Shown: in pieces, positions 12,146 through 25,312 of the stretch
How the letters are laid out: each line of letters opens with the position of its first letter
Position numbering within the stretch: the stretch's first letter is position 1
Assembly: GCA_015501595.1 (NCBI GenBank)
Contig: JADNRX010000127.1
Location: 62,001-126,000, forward strand
Direction of reading: 5' to 3'
From: Hymenopellis radicata
Lineage: Eukaryota; Basidiomycota; Agaricomycetes; Agaricales; Physalacriaceae
Length of the DNA: 64,000 nt
Notes under the pieces: model-generated
What the model saw: the letters and a program-made list of their open reading frames with translations, nothing else
What the model was told of the DNA's origin: nothing
The model's database searches: none
Made by a program: the position numbers and the translations under genes

Positions 12146-12743
12146 GGACGGTGTGATGGTGGTGCTGGACGGTAAAAATACGAGCCCACTAGATACCATG
12201 GGAGCCGGGCGAATCGTATGCATCTTGGATTCTGGAAGACTAAATTATTTACATTGAGCATCGATGTACTCTATAGATGTATCTTAGTTACTCACATTTG
12301 GCCTAAGTAGTTGGCGCGTCTGTAATGGAATACCGGAGCCGAGGATTTATGCAGGTGTGATACCAATAAAGTGCTTAGTAGATCATGGTTACGAGAGGGA
12401 GAGGATAGAGTTTAAGGATTGGGCTAAGCGATGTCAAGCAAGAGGGATGTCGACGTTCCAGAGTGGCGGTAAATATCAATAATGCTGATCGACGAGTCAA
12501 AGTTAGCAACGTGGGAGCCACACCGCTCGAGCCCGTCGATCTCGTGGAAATCGCAGTGATCATGGGCCGGGTACGGCTATCATGCAGCCCATATGCGCCA
12601 TGCTTGATGGTCGGTAGCAAGTCGCCACAGGGCGACATGCGGAGATTCACCTGAGGCGTGGGAAGAGGCACGTGGAGTGACTCAACGCGTGTTGTCACCT
12701 TTTCCGTCACGCGCCCAACGACTCACTTACCACCACCACCATC
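12146..12743. other. Intergenic region, RPA1 promoter side
   Basis: About 0.6 kb with no recognised gene. An ACGCGT motif (the MluI cell-cycle box core in yeasts) occurs near 12685 upstream of the RPA1 start at 12744; a cell-cycle role here is inference. Confidence 0.4.
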
Positions 12744-14960
12744 ATGGCTCCTACGCTCGACTCTGGCATCGCAACGCGTCTCTACTCCACCAGCCCTGAT
12801 GACACGGAATTCTTTGACCAACACTATGTGCTCCAGGTTCTCGGCATCAAGGAGGTGAATCAGGCCAAGTCTGGCATGCTTCGTTGCCGCATCATCTTGT
12901 CCGATGGCCTGCAGTACCTTCAGGCTATGCACACTAGCACCCCTGAAGAATCCGTAGCAAAGCGTGGCATCGAAAAGTGGTCCATTGTCCGCGCCAAACT
13001 CAGTTGCAGTTTCGTGCAAGAGAAGCGGTACGCGTCGCACGGTCTCCGTTTCAAATGGGAGCTGACACACACGCGCCAACAGATTGCTCGTTATCAGCGA
13101 CGTCGAGTTCGTGGAACAGCACAGTGAGAAGATCGGAGATCCCGCCAATCTCAACAAGTCGGGTGACGACAGCCCTGCAGTTGGCGGGGACAACAAACCG
13201 GCGTCTTCTTCAAACGCACCCCAGGCCCCTGCTCAGACCAAACCTGGCCAGCAGAAGCAGCCTCAGCGTGCGGGGTCGAGCGGCCATCGCAACATTCATC
13301 CTATCGAGGGTCTCAGCCCGTATGGGAACTCTTGGACAATCAAAGCACGTTGCACTCAAAAGACCGAGATGAAGGAATGGGCCAACGCAAGAGGGGATGG
13401 GAAACTCTTCAGTGTTACCCTGATGGACGAAACCGGTGAAATCCGGGGAACGGCATTCAACACGGTGGCGGAGGCCCTGTACCAAAAGTTCCACGAAGAC
13501 AAAGTGTATTTCGTCTCGAAAGCCCGGGTAAACCTCGCCAAGAAGCAGTTCTCGAACGTGGCAAACGACTACGAGCTCTCCTTTGACCAGAAAACTGAAG
13601 TCGAAGAGGTACGTCGTGTTGTCTCTTATTATTTGGGATTCTAATATTGAGTGGCTATAGTGCAAAGAGACAACTAATCTTCCCATGATCAAGTACAATT
13701 TCACGAGCCTGGACAAGTTAAACGACATCAGCAAGGACGCTACGTGTGGTAAGTCGATCTGCAGTGATCCTGAACGTATTGATTCATTTTGTCAGATGTG
13801 CTTGGTCTCGTTAAGGAAGTCGGCTCTATTGGCGAGATCACATCGAAGGCGACCCAGCGAACGGTAGGCTTTTACGCTCTGTCTGGTTTTCAGCTCTCTT
13901 ATAGCGGCGTAGACTAAGAAACGCGAGTTGACTCTTGTCGATGAGTCTGGTTTCTCCGTTCGTTTGACGTTGTGGGGGAAGCATGCAGAAAACTACGACC
14001 ATGCTGAAGCGGATCGGCCTGTGATCGCATTCAAAGGTGTCCGAGTTGGCGATTTCGGAGGTAAGTCGATTCAAGACTCGATTGGGATCTCCAGCTGATA
14101 CGATGTAGGGCGGTCTCTTTCGATGGTGGCGAGTTCGATCATGACGGTAAACCCGGACCTGCCACAAGTATATCAGCTTCGGGGCTGGTTCGATGGGGAA
14201 GGGAAGGATGCAACCTTCAACGCTCACAGCAGGGTCGGCGGCTCCTCCGGAATGGGTGGCGGTTTCAACCGCAATGAAATGAAGAGTATCAATGAAGTCA
14301 AAGAAGCCGAAATGGGTCAGTCGGACAAGGTGGAATTCTTCTCATCGCGAGCGACTATCATGCACATCAAGAACACTGGGCCGTTCACGTATCCTGCTTG
14401 TGGCACTTGTCAGAAGAAAGTGGTCGAGGATGGCGGGAGTGGAGATGTGACAAGTGCAACAAAAGTATGTCGACTCCCGAGTACAGGTACGCCGTGCAGG
14501 TTTGCTTATTACCCACGGACCCCTAATCATCCCGCCTCAGGTATATTCTGTCGATTGCTGTGGCGGATTGGTCTGGCCAAGCGTGGTACAACGGATTCAA
14601 CGACGTTGGCCAGGAAGTATTTGGCATAACTGGCAACGAGTTTGTCGAAAAGCAGGTGAGTATCCACTTCTATTGTTGTACAATTCTGACGTCTGTAGGC
14701 TGAGGGTGATGCGCCGTTTAACGCTTTCCTCCAAAAAGCCTGTGGGAGAGCTTACAACTTCGCCTGCCGAGCTAAACAAGACTCATGGAATGTTGGTCAC
14801 ATGCTTTGACAATCGGTGCTTGTTTATTAACGCAGAGCTTTAGGACACTGTCCGAGTGCGCTACGGTATCTCTCGCATCCAGAAACTGGACATGAAGGAG
14901 GAATGTAATGTCCTAATAGATCTGCTGAATACGCCGTGGGGCAAAGGTCAAGATCGTTGA
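12744..14960 (+). CDS. RPA1: Replication protein A large subunit (RPA70 / Rfa1)
   Basis: Largest subunit of the nuclear ssDNA-binding heterotrimer used in replication, repair and recombination. The N-terminal OB fold starts [10 protein letters not shown] and continues with [10 protein letters not shown] and [12 protein letters not shown] [12 protein letters not shown] Ser/Gln/Pro-rich linker follows, then DNA-binding domain A ([20 protein letters not shown]), domain B ([20 protein letters not shown]) and the zinc-ribbon domain C ([10 protein letters not shown] then [28 protein letters not shown]). The C-terminus ends [14 protein letters not shown] and a stop at 14958-14960. About eight short introns are needed and all keep frame. 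Between the two cysteine pairs of the zinc ribbon the frame breaks; one extra G in the run at 14435-14437 repairs it. As RPA1 is essential, an assembly error is the simplest reading. Confidence 0.93.
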
Positions 14961-15315
14961 TTCGGTCAATATTTCTCCACTTTTCCAACTTTTGTCTTCC
15001 ACATACTTGTATTATATGCAATGTACGAATATCATGCCCAATGAATGCTTTGTCGCCAGGTACAGACGTTGAATGAGAAGAAACGAACCAAAATGTACAT
15101 GTTTGCTATGGAGACCAAGTGTAGCCGGTGTTTGGTTCCTATTGTGGACGCGTTTCGGCTTCTACCACCACCGTGACCTTGAGCGCGCTTGTTTGTTTTT
15201 GGGCTTCTCAGTAACGACCGGCGCCGTCAAGACTATCTTACACAGAAACTACCACCATCTCGCTATATAGCGGCACTCGCAAGCGTATTGAACGCGAAAC
15301 TATCACCAGGGCACA

Positions 15316-18300
15316 ATGAGCTTGAAGACACCGTCGCGCTATACGCGGTCGCGTAGTCCAAGCGAGACACCAATGCGGACGACGCGGGTCGGTGACGAGC
15401 CCGTCGTCGTTGTCGGGCTATTCGTCCACACTGAACGGGGTCACTGGGCAGAGATTGAACATAGTCACTCGGGTGGCCATTGAGGGCAAGGCGAAAAAGG
15501 ACAAGGACACGGTCCCAATCCGGATGTACCTCAAAGTGCGTTGCTCTCTGTTCCGCGTATGCGTGTTCTGAACGCGTCAAGTAGATGTCGCTGCCCGCCG
15601 ACGTTGAACCCGGGACGACGATCCCTTTATTTCCAGGTGCGCGGAACCAAAATCTTGCCATGGCAATGTATGCTGAAAGTCGTTGCTTTAGAGGAGAACA
15701 TCAAGGTTCTAACGTCGCAGGTGCATCCGCTGGACAACAATTCCGTGCCGTACTACTTCTCTTCCTCCGCGGCGCCGCTTCTACACAAAGCTGCCAAGGC
15801 GCTTAACCTGCCCTGCGCGCTCTCCCAAGACCTTCAATGAAGCCTTTGATCTATCACCAGGCATTGGCGCCTCCTCCGTTGTTTCCAGTCGTTCATTGAG
15901 CAAAGCTAGTCCATCCCCAAGCAACGACACGTCGGGCGTTGTTGATGAAAAGTATACTGGACATATCCTCGTGAGCAGATACGAGGTGTCCTATATCGTT
16001 CCAAAGTCTTTCCCATCCCATTTCGCCGAGTTGACGTCAAGAATCAGCTTTGGGAGCAATAGGCGCACGTCTATGGCGGAGCGCACGCACATCCATTTCA
16101 TGGCCGCCATTGACATGCTAGTTCCGTATGTGTCTCGTCCCCCGAGAGCACCCTACCTGGTATGTGTATCGCATGAAACAATAAAGACAATACGCCTTAC
16201 CCAAAACATCAGCTTTCGATTCCCACACCGCGGTGTCTACACAATAACATGAAGCTACGCATATTTCCCCCGAGGGACGGATCCTCCTCCTCTGCTTCGT
16301 TGTCGGATGATGATGCAGGATCCTGGGATCTCACCTCTGATCCCCACGTCGCACGCGGCGCTTCCCGCATGTCAAGAGCACATTCAGCCAACAGCTTCGC
16401 TGACGATGAATCTAGTGATTCGTCGACAGCTGGGTTCACAGAGGGTTGTGGCATTCAGGGAACCTTCCCAAGTGCTGAACGTATTCGTGTCAGATGGGCA
16501 AAGCCTAAGCGGCCCATCAATAGCGATGGCCGAGGGAGAGTTGGCGTAAGGGAAGTGAAGGGTGAGATGACATGTGCGGTGAGAGGCAAGATGAAGGATC
16601 CCGATCCTCAGAAGAACGGTGCGGATGGAGTTATCATGGACGTGGAATACAAGGGAACGTGTAAAGGCGTTTGGTTTGACGGCGTCGCCACCCTCTTGGG
16701 CATGGAAGTGGGCTTGATTGCGAAGGGCTCGGAAGTGTCCTGGGTCAGTAGTTCCACGACGGGCTGGGACGTGACTGGTGGGAATGGATACACCGGGTTC
16801 GACTCCGGTATACCTTTGGGTGCGCGAATGAGTGGGGAGCGCCACGATTCATTTGACTCCAGTTCACCTCTTTCGACGGCATTTCCATCGCGGGATGTTT
16901 CTCGAACGACCTCTACGTCATCCTCTAGCTCGTCTCTCTTACGTGCTCCCTTGCCTGTTCAGAATGTCGGCGACTATTCTTTCGAGGGCACATCATCTGT
17001 CTCGACGCTCCCATCAGTTGGGGCATCCACGGCGAATCTATCACAATCGGAGACCGTTGCAGCTGCGCCGCCTGGGCAGCCCATCACGATTCATGTCAAC
17101 ATGAACGAGCTACTGCCGCCTGCGCACAACGTCTTTACATTTTCTATATCAGGGACTATATTGATTGTTCCCAAGCCCACCCGCCGCCAAGCGAACGGGG
17201 CGACATCATCAGCATCAGCATCAACGGGAGAAGAGGCAGTGTCCGACCCAGAGCCGATCGTGCTTCCAGAGTTTACTGTTTTCGTGGTCGACAATTCAAC
17301 GACTGCTACGGTCGTCCGTAACGAGGTGGAGGCGGGGAATGTCAGCATAGAAGTGTACAACTCCATCGGGGACTACCGCCGCGACCCCCAAGTGCGCAAG
17401 ACGGTACTGCAAAAGGGTGCTCAGACGAAATGTGGCACTGAGGGCGGACGTATCGCCTTCCGGACACTTTCACCGCCTAGTGCTGTCAATGGGGCGTCAC
17501 CCGGGCGTGCTAGGACGCCGAGCAACACAGGTATTCCGGGGATGCCCTCCACGGCTGCGCTCGCCAGGGCCCTGTCCAGCGTGAAAGGCCCGGCGCGCAG
17601 CGGGCCCGCCATCATTCCGTATGTCAGTGCTGTGGTAACTCCGCTGACGACACGGGGCAAGCTTCTTCCTAACGCTTACGCCGTAAGGCTGACGCTCCCC
17701 ACGACGGATTCGGAGTGGCTGGAGTTTGGGCTTGGGTATCCGGAGCGCGGCGCGCGCCAGCCCAAGGTGGATATTGCGAGTGTTAGTGTGGAGGGGGTGC
17801 CTGTGCGCTATGAGACGACGGCGGCGACGAAGCCGGATAGTGAGGGCGGGCAGGTCCGGTTTGAGCAGATGAGCGGGAAGGAGTGGATTAGCTGGGTGAA
17901 GGTCCAGTCCGGTTCGCTGGGGACTGTTGTGGTGGATTACGTTGTTGAGGAACAGGAGGATGTGAAGGGGAAGAGGAAGGCGCGCAGTGATGTCCTGTTC
18001 GACATCTTCCTCCCAACGTTTTCGCTTCCGTTGGGCAAACTGGAGGTCATCTTTGAAGACGATCCCGGTCAGTGGTTTCTTCGTGATATTTTGCAGGCTC
18101 TCAAGCTGACTGTCTACGTGTAGGTCTCGAGATCACGACTGAGAAGACCAACCTCTCGTTTTCTGGAATGGGAGGGCACCTGCTCGAATTTACGATCCCG
18201 GAATTTTTCTATCCTCATCTTAGTATAGCCGTTTCCCGGAAACGACCTAATGACTTTCCCGCCCAGCGATATGCCACTATCACCATCATACTTCTCATCA

Positions 18301-18758
18301 GCCTCATGATGATGATTTACACGACCAGGGGCGCGATATCGAGTGGTTCGCCGCAGGCAGTTGGCCTACTCGGGGGTGCACCCAGCAGCGATAGCGAGAA
18401 CGTCTACGACTATTGGGGATGGTGGCGGATAGGCACAGGCGACAATCCCCTCGACGCGATGCCATCCGCGTCAATCTCCGATGATGCTGATGATGATGCT
18501 TCTTCGACGACTGATATGGCGCCTACTACTTTACCCCCCATGGACGTGCACACGCGACGGAGCGAGGAGTGGTCTCCGTCTTCTTCGGTAGACGTGTATC
18601 ACTCGCCAGGCGCGGACGCCTTGCAGAGATTGATGTCGATGTCTTGGGACGATTTGGAGCCGATTGCGGCCGCCTCATATGAAAAGCTTGCGATGACAGC
18701 TAAATCGGTGTGGCAGCTGTTCCGCAGAGTTTACCACTATCCTTTACCGCCGCCGTGA
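15316..18758 (+). CDS. Unrecognised large single-pass membrane protein
   Basis: I do not recognise the family. A Ser/Arg-rich N-terminus (SRYTRSRSPSETP) leads to conserved-looking segments (LNIVTRVAIEGKAKK, VPIRMYL, NIKVLTSQVHPLDNNSVPYY, RYEVSYIVPKSFPSHFAEL). Next comes a long Ser/Thr-rich stretch with charged low-complexity blocks, and a second folded-looking region (PITIHVNMNELLPPAHNVF; FTVFVVDNSTTATVV). Near the C-terminus is one strong membrane segment (TITIILLISLMMMIY, about 18275-18320), followed by an acidic Ser-rich tail of about 145 residues. Introns join 15540/15584, 15636/15693, 16160/16212 and 18067/18123. Two +1 shifts, near 15365-15425 and near 15822-15826 (a CCC run), break the frame. 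The topology suggests a tail-anchored or type II endomembrane protein; function is unknown. Confidence 0.6.
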
Positions 18759-21700
18759 TGCTCGTATTATTCTTGTTTGATACCCGTTCTTGATTTATTT
18801 CATATGTGGCGTAATAGATCTATGTAAGTACTGTGTTATTGGTCTGATGATACCCAGGTTGTTGTTGTATGGCGTACATACCATAGATGTGTTTTGTATA
18901 CTTTTGCGAGTAACGAACTTTGACGAAATATGCTGTGTTCAGTAAGCGATGCATGATGAGTTGCATACAAGGTTTATGTCTCAAAATCATTGTCATTTGA
19001 AATCTTTTTTATTGTTTGAAGCCACATATGGTGTATTGTTCTCTACAGATGCAAAAGTGACACACAAGTCATATATTGCGGCGTTGATACAAGTTCTAAT
19101 TACGTTGCGCCACATACTTAGGGTTAGGGTTAGGACCACGTTCCGACCAAAAAAAAGGGGCCCACCCAGCCAGAGTGGCCAAAGTGGGACAGGAAAATAT
19201 TGAGACGGTGCATAAGCCGAAGCCTATACAAGCTGCAGACACCCTCTGTATGGACAGGGTCGCCGTGCTATGAAGGACCTCCACAGCCCACAGATCCGGG
19301 ACATGAAGGGACTTGTGCCATCAAGGTAAGTATGAGGTGTTCAGACGTTCGCGCTTGGGTTTTGTGGGAAGGTTGAGCGCACGGACCATGTTGAGTGTAT
19401 GTGGTTGTTTGGGGCGCGCGTCGATCGAGTTTCCATGGCATGAGCTCGAGTCTCCAACAAGTTCCAAATACAAGACGATATACCTGCAGTCAACGCCTGC
19501 GCTTTTTACTCTCCGAAGTTCTCCGCCTTAATTGAAGATCTCTCGCCGTCGTACGACCTCCTGTTCGCTTCCCGTGCTGGATCGAGCAATCTCACACCTG
19601 AAGCACGTATAAACTCAGACTGCGTGCTGTGACGTCGACTTGTCAATGTATAAATCATCTCGGTGTCGATTACACACACACACACCATCGGCGGAGGATG
19701 CAGAAAGGCTTTTTGGCACTGGCGGTCTGTCTGGATACCGTCCTACTCGTCGCAGCCTCTAGGCATCTGAATACTGGCGACTGGTCTGGTTTGCCCCGAA
19801 TGGTTCACCCCCGCGATGACGATAACCTTTTCCTTGGAATCAATCTCATCGTGCCTGCACAGGGCTGCTGAGAATGAAATTGTGGACTTCGGTATCGCAA
19901 GTGACGCGACTACTTGTGAGAAGGCAACTTGACCTGGCACCTGGGCGCGACCTTCCTTTTCTCGCCACAATGTGTGTGGTATCTATTGATGGCTGATGGG
20001 AACTATCTTTGGGGTCAGTCAACTTGAGCGATCACTCTTCGCACATCCCGTCTGCCATCGTTTCAGCGGCGGCTATCATTCAAGTCATGCGCGGCAGGAA
20101 GTTGCCTTGCGTGTCTCTCTAACCACACACTGGCAGATCATCTTCTATTTTGGAATGCGTAGTGGGGGTTGCACGAGACCGGCCTCATCATCTTTAAATC
20201 ATCAAGTTTCCTTTTCGTGCTTAATCCCGACTGAAACGAAAGGGTTTCCAATCACGAGCCAGACTCGGAGAATGTATGCATTTCCAATCCAAACTGAGTA
20301 CTTTTTCACTTGACACTCATTGGATAAATTCAACAGGCTCGTCTCTCCCCATTCGAATGTCGCGGCACACGGTGTTGCAGCTAGGCAAATAAACGAGCTC
20401 CCTGCATCTTTATCTGTTTATCACCGGCCTGCTGTGCCATTCGAAGACGAGAAGTTACGACGTTGAATAACCCGTGGCACGGCCTTCAACGACATGTTCG
20501 CGTCCACTCTACAAGCTGTGTCTCCCTCCAAATCGCTGTACTGATCTACATAGATGGGTTGGATCGCTCTGACGAGGTATTTTGTCATTTCTACGTATAT
20601 TGCTGGGCGCGCAAGGACACAACGATCATGTATGATGTGCATCCCGACATTCACGGAGTTCTGCCTCGCAGTGATGAGGGCGGGGTAATGTGCACGGGAC
20701 TGGACTTAACTTGGTGTGTCTATGTCATTGTTTGATAGTTGAGATCTGACCCACTGAGTCGTCGGTCTTTCAAGGTAATACCCTCGTGAAACTTTGAAAA
20801 TCATTTGCCCATTGTTATCGGACGCTCGGTGGTCTAATCTTATGGCCCCGTATCGGTGGTCGGATTGAAGGATGGCGTCTCTAGCTGCCCGAGCCGAGCT
20901 GCCCTGTTCGATCGAAGCGGAGACTCTCCGCGTTCTTGGTACCTAAGCACAGTAAATCTCCTGCTCGAGTTAACGTCCCTAACTTGCAACTCAGAATGTA
21001 CCCGGTATGCATGACGGACACTGCCACTCGGCGATATATGAAGTTGCTACTCATACGCCGTCCAAATACGAACAGGACGGAATATCTGGACTCAAGATAA
21101 TCGCGAGAAAAAACAACCCACAACAAGTAAGTTGGAAACATCAGCGTCGGCACCGATGTGCTTGCGAGATGATAGGATACAATCAGACTGAGCGCCAACT
21201 TCAAACCAAGTACTCGGCCTGACGAAGACAACGACAACTTTCTTTCATGTCGACGATGTTAGTCCCGCTGTTGGCATCAGAAACACACTAACGACTGAAC
21301 GGATCCTAGCTAACATCTGATACATCGGTGTGAAGACCAGTCTAGCACGGTATGATGTCTCTTCAATTAGAATCATACTGTCTAGCCGCCTGTGGAGCAC
21401 CGAATACACTCATAGTGTCTGTGGCGCTGCGTATAAACCCGTCTTAAGCACACTAGGGTGCTATGCTTCACACGGAATTGTCGATGGAGACTTCCGATAG
21501 CGGACGAGCCTACAGAAATTTAAACTCGCTAGGCTCTTTTAAGCTTCAGCTTTGATGTATAATCAAGGAGAGGAGAAAATCAGCGACAAGCTTTTTGCCT
21601 TGACGGGAGCAGTTCTTGTAACCGATTCTGATGAGCTTTTAATTTCTAGATATCCTGCAACGGAACACGACCGACGGAACTCATATCACCATCCGTATGT
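18759..21700. other. Gene-poor gap
   Basis: About 2.9 kb with only short, mutually overlapping open frames lacking family features. It contains a (CA)n run near 19670-19685 and a 17-base telomere-like tract at 19118-19134. Codon structure is poor throughout, consistent with intergenic DNA or old decayed sequence. Confidence 0.5.
19118..19134 (+). repeat. Short interstitial TTAGGG tract
   Basis: TTAGGGTTAGGGTTAGG, just under three units of the vertebrate/basidiomycete-type telomere repeat, inside a gene-poor gap. Three units can arise by chance or as a repair scar; it is far too short to be a telomere. Confidence 0.75.
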
Positions 21701-22185
21701 ACCTGATTATTAAGTCAATACGACCGACACACCGCAAGTGCGACCAGTCGAGGAACTTGAACACCAAGACAGGGTTTGCAAGGATTCGTGGGAGTGTAAA
21801 CTTGAATGCCAATATGAGGTGAGTTGACCGAAAGTAAAGCAAACACATCGAGTGGCAAACTAATACTTTGTAGAATCGGAAAGAGAAGCCTGGTAAATTG
21901 TCGTTTGCCAGCGAGGTCTTGGCGACAGTGCTAAAAAAACTTCATTCTGCAGCTCAAGCAGAATCTCGAAATGCTGTCTGAGCTGATGCGCCAGACTGGT
22001 ATGGGCGCGTTGCCTTTGCTGTCGATCGAGAACCCGCCTCCGACGGAAGAGCAGATAATGTCAGACGTGACAAAGTCGGTGGAGGTTTTGTACGCGCGCC
22101 TACAAAGAAATCAGGAAGTGCGGGTGTAGTTGCCAAGTTGATGTCGGACGCGACTGGGGCTGCAAGGAAAGCCCCTGGCAAATGA
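21700..22185 (+). CDS. Possible 3' end of an unrecognised small gene
   Basis: Weak call. After introns with good sites (gtgagt...tttgtag at about 21818-21873 and gtaaat...ctgcag at about 21892-21950), a helical, charged frame reads LKQNLEMLSELMRQTGMGA, SIENPPPTEEQIMSDVTKS and VEVLYARLQR. It hits a stop near 22127 unless a base is skipped, after which it continues SAGVVAKLMSDATGAARKA to a stop near 22185. The alpha-helical, coiled-coil-like character suggests a small complex subunit, but I cannot name it. The upstream exons were not found. Confidence 0.3.
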
Positions 22186-22271
22186 TGTACGTAGGATGAA
22201 TCACGACAGTGTACCTATGTACATGTTGGTGGATGTCAATATGTCTCTTGTATTTGTATCCAAGGGTTAAT

Positions 22272-22866
22272 ATGGAGGAAGTGAAAAGGTCTTTGTCATG
22301 GGTTGTTCAAGGAGCTGCGTTATCCCATCCCTTTGATCTTGTGGCGGTGAGATTTTCTTCCTCCATGATGCTCCATCCCCGATGACTTATCGTTTAGAAG
22401 CCAAATAGACGCCCGGCGAACCCTTCGTAAGTGCTCATTTTCTGAAAGGATTGATGCTCAACGAGTTCCCTTCTGCAGGACGATACATTCACACTAACAG
22501 AAGACGAAAAACGTACTTTTAGACGAGCTGAAAGACTCTACTTCTCTATATATGGAGTACGAACGCCTGCTTACTACCACCCCACCTGTGCATATGCTCT
22601 GGATCGACTGGCCTCAGATCCACAGGCTGCGCGCACCCACTGCTCATACGGCTGTCGGTATCGGATCTGATACAATATTTGATTATCATCGCGCCTGCGT
22701 AATTGTTAGCGATAGTTCTCACCAACTTTTCACCTTACAACACGCACAGAACGATCACGACCTCGAGCCGCTGCTCAACCAGTCGGTCAAAGATGAAAAT
22801 GCGGCAATGGAGTTGCTGGAGAAGCGCCCGCCTATTTCAGAGAACCACAAGCGCTCGACCCCATAA
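22272..22866 (+). CDS. Unrecognised small protein (three introns)
   Basis: Start ATG at 22272 (MEEVKRSLSWVVQGA). An intron (gtgaga...gtttag) precedes KPNRRPANPS. A second (gtaagt...ctgcag) precedes TFTLTEDEKRTFRRAERLYF, and a third of about 50 nt (gtatcg...ttgttag) precedes SSHQLFTLQHAQND. The stop is at 22864-22866. All three introns keep frame and use good sites, which supports a real gene of about 145 residues. It contains a Cys/Tyr-rich patch (HPTCAYALD, THCSYGC). No family recognised. Confidence 0.45.
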
Positions 22867-23299
22867 TGGATAGAAGAGACTGCCGCTTCATGTCCGCCGC
22901 CCCGTACGACGACGTATCTCTTGGTCTCGCAATCCGTGTCTATGTTGTAGTTCATATGTGAAAGTGAGCACATGTCATGTTCTTCAAGTTGATTGAGCGC
23001 CGCCACACATGTTGCCCTCGATTATCAGTCGTTCAACGGCGTCTTTGCACCAAGTACAGCGTAAATTTCCGACCATTCAAGTATGTCTGTTTATTATATT
23101 GCTTTCGCCACTCAGCACGTCCATATTCGGAACTACAGGGCAAAGAGTTGGTAAGGTAATGCAGCATGCAAATTAAATAGATAGTATAAATAACAGAAAG
23201 AGACAGAGTAAGTGTGTAGCATAAGTCATAAGCATAGGCATGAGAACGGAAAAACATATACGGTACAATGCGAAAGTGATAGAAAAGTATCTAAAGCTC

Positions 23300-24939
23300 C
23301 TAGTCATCGTCATCGTCATCGTCGGGCGCCAGGCTCAGGAAGGTCTTCTTTGCGACCACAATTGGACGCCAATCTACCGCGGCCTCCTTCTCCTGCGTAA
23401 GAAGAGGGAAAATCAAGTGGAGAACATCTATCTTCTCGCCCACGTAGGTCTCCGTGCCGTTCTCGACCCACACGAGGTGTCGCGCCTGGCGATCGCCCAA
23501 ATAGCGCATGATCCTGCGGTGCGCCTGGTCGTCGGTGTCGACCGCGAAGCACAGCTCCTTGACGCTGGCGAGAACGATGGGAATGTCCAAGACGTCGTCA
23601 TCCTCCTTGCGGTCCTTGGGGAGCATATCCAGCTGGGGGTATAGCATGCCCATCAACAAGAACCGGTCCGGGTTGTCAAGGCGGACCTTGCGCGCGTTCT
23701 TCAAGCGCTGGAGGAGCTGGAAGGGCACGGGAAGCGACGACAAGGATACGGAGCCGCTGGCCGCCATCTCCTCCGTGGCGATGTACGGAGCCGGCGAGCC
23801 AAACTGGGCGTGCCGGAGCGTGAACGCTTTGAGCCGCTCGAAAGGGATCGAGGCGAGGAGGGCGGTGAAGGAGTTGAGCGTGTCCCCGTAAATCTCCGAC
23901 TCCTCAGCAAAGTCGAAGTCATCGGGAACTCTCTGGTCTAGGTTGCTAATGGAAAGGTGCGTCAGGGCGGGCACGAGGAAGTTGCTCGCGAACGCGTCGA
24001 GCTCGACAGGCATGGTATATCCCAGTTTCAACTGGGTCAACCTGGTGAGCGTAAGGGGCGGCAAAACCATTCCCCTTCTGGCTCGAGGTAGGGCAAAGCG
24101 CCTGTTAAGTTGAGGGTCTCGAGTGTGGCGCTGCACATCTCCAACACCGCGCGTAGTTGGGTCACCGTTGGGCGAGCCTGGAAGGGCAGTCTGGAAATCG
24201 TCAGGCGCACGAGGTCCCGCACAACGAAGCGGTCCCAGTCATGGTAGGTGCCCGTTAGGCTAAGATGCCGGAGGCTGGGACAAAGGGGCTCTTCCGGCGT
24301 GCCAGGGAAGAAAGATGGCCTAGACCGAGGAACAGACGCGGTCTGTTGACTGTATGTGGGGGCGTCAAAGCGTGGTGAAAACTCCTGCCAGTCGTCGTAC
24401 GACCTATCAATCTTGAGATTGGTGAGGTTGTCAAGTGCACGTCCACGCAGGACCTCGAGGAGGATCGCGGAGTGCTTCCACATGCCGGAAGTTTCGATGC
24501 AGAGAGTATGGATGCTACATACGTAGGGCGTGAGGAGTGCAGCAAGCGACTTGGTCTGGTAGAATTCCCAAGGCGGGCTGAGATCTATGAAAATGTGGAG
24601 GGGCTGGGTGCGCGAACGCTCGAGCATCCTTTTGGTATCGGGGAATGCGTTACCGCGGAAGCGGACTTTGCGTCTTTTGCGCATGGCGATGTCGCGAGCA
24701 GAGAGCCTTCGGTCGATGGACTCCTCGTTGATGAGGATGCGGTTCCACAACGTGGAGTCGCTGAGCGCGATGGCCCGCCATCGGAAACAGACTTGGGCAA
24801 CGCGATGGGGGGACCAGCTGTCGAAGCAGACGAGAAATTTGAAGATCTCGTTGAGGACATCGTCGCAGACTATGTTCTCGATGAGAGCATCGGGATCTTG
24901 AGGAGGGCGTTTATAGGTTTCGGAACTACTTAAACTCAA
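23300..24939 (-). CDS. F-box protein with leucine-rich C-terminal half
   Basis: Probable substrate receptor of an SCF ubiquitin ligase. The F-box is at residues about 20-65: DVLNEIFKFLV, then VAQVCFRWRAIALSDSTLWN. Downstream come loose LRR-like lines (LDNLTNLKIDRSYDDW, LRHLSLTGTYHDWD, LVRLTISRLPFQ, LETLNLTGALPYLEPEG, LTQLKLGYTMPVEL, LTHLSISNL), ending in an Asp run DDDDDDD. The typical lineage-expanded Agaricomycete F-box/LRR layout. The reading frame breaks once in the middle: two overlapping frames meet at 24037-24136 and rejoin if one base is added to the C-run at 24072-24075 (G-run on the coding strand). With that, it is a single exon of about 545 residues. The target is unknown. Confidence 0.82.
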
Positions 24940-25312
24940 TAAGCAAAAGACGCGAGCATTCAGGAGAGAGACACAAACCTGTCTGTTTGAGCAAACGAGT
25001 CCATGACGGCAGAGCTGGGAATAGGTTGGGAGAGCTGGTAGATAGCGGAAGATAGTTGTGTAGTGGGGTAAGATCTAACTCGAGGTGCGCATTATATAGG
25101 CAGCCAGCGTTCATGGCTAACCCTGACGCATCCAGCTTCCCGAATCGTTGAACAATGGCATTGTTTTGAATGCGTCGAACAAAGGAGATCATCTCGTCCA
25201 CATTTGACGCGTGAATTTGTTTTTAGAACACCCATTTGGGACACAATAGACTCCGGGGCAAACAGTGTGGACTCTTGAGAGAACGGTTCTCGAGATGTAT
25301 AATCGATAATAA

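Noticed and set aside
19118..19134. Telomere or former chromosome end
   Set aside because: Under three TTAGGG units with unique sequence on both sides; too short to claim more than a chance or repair tract.
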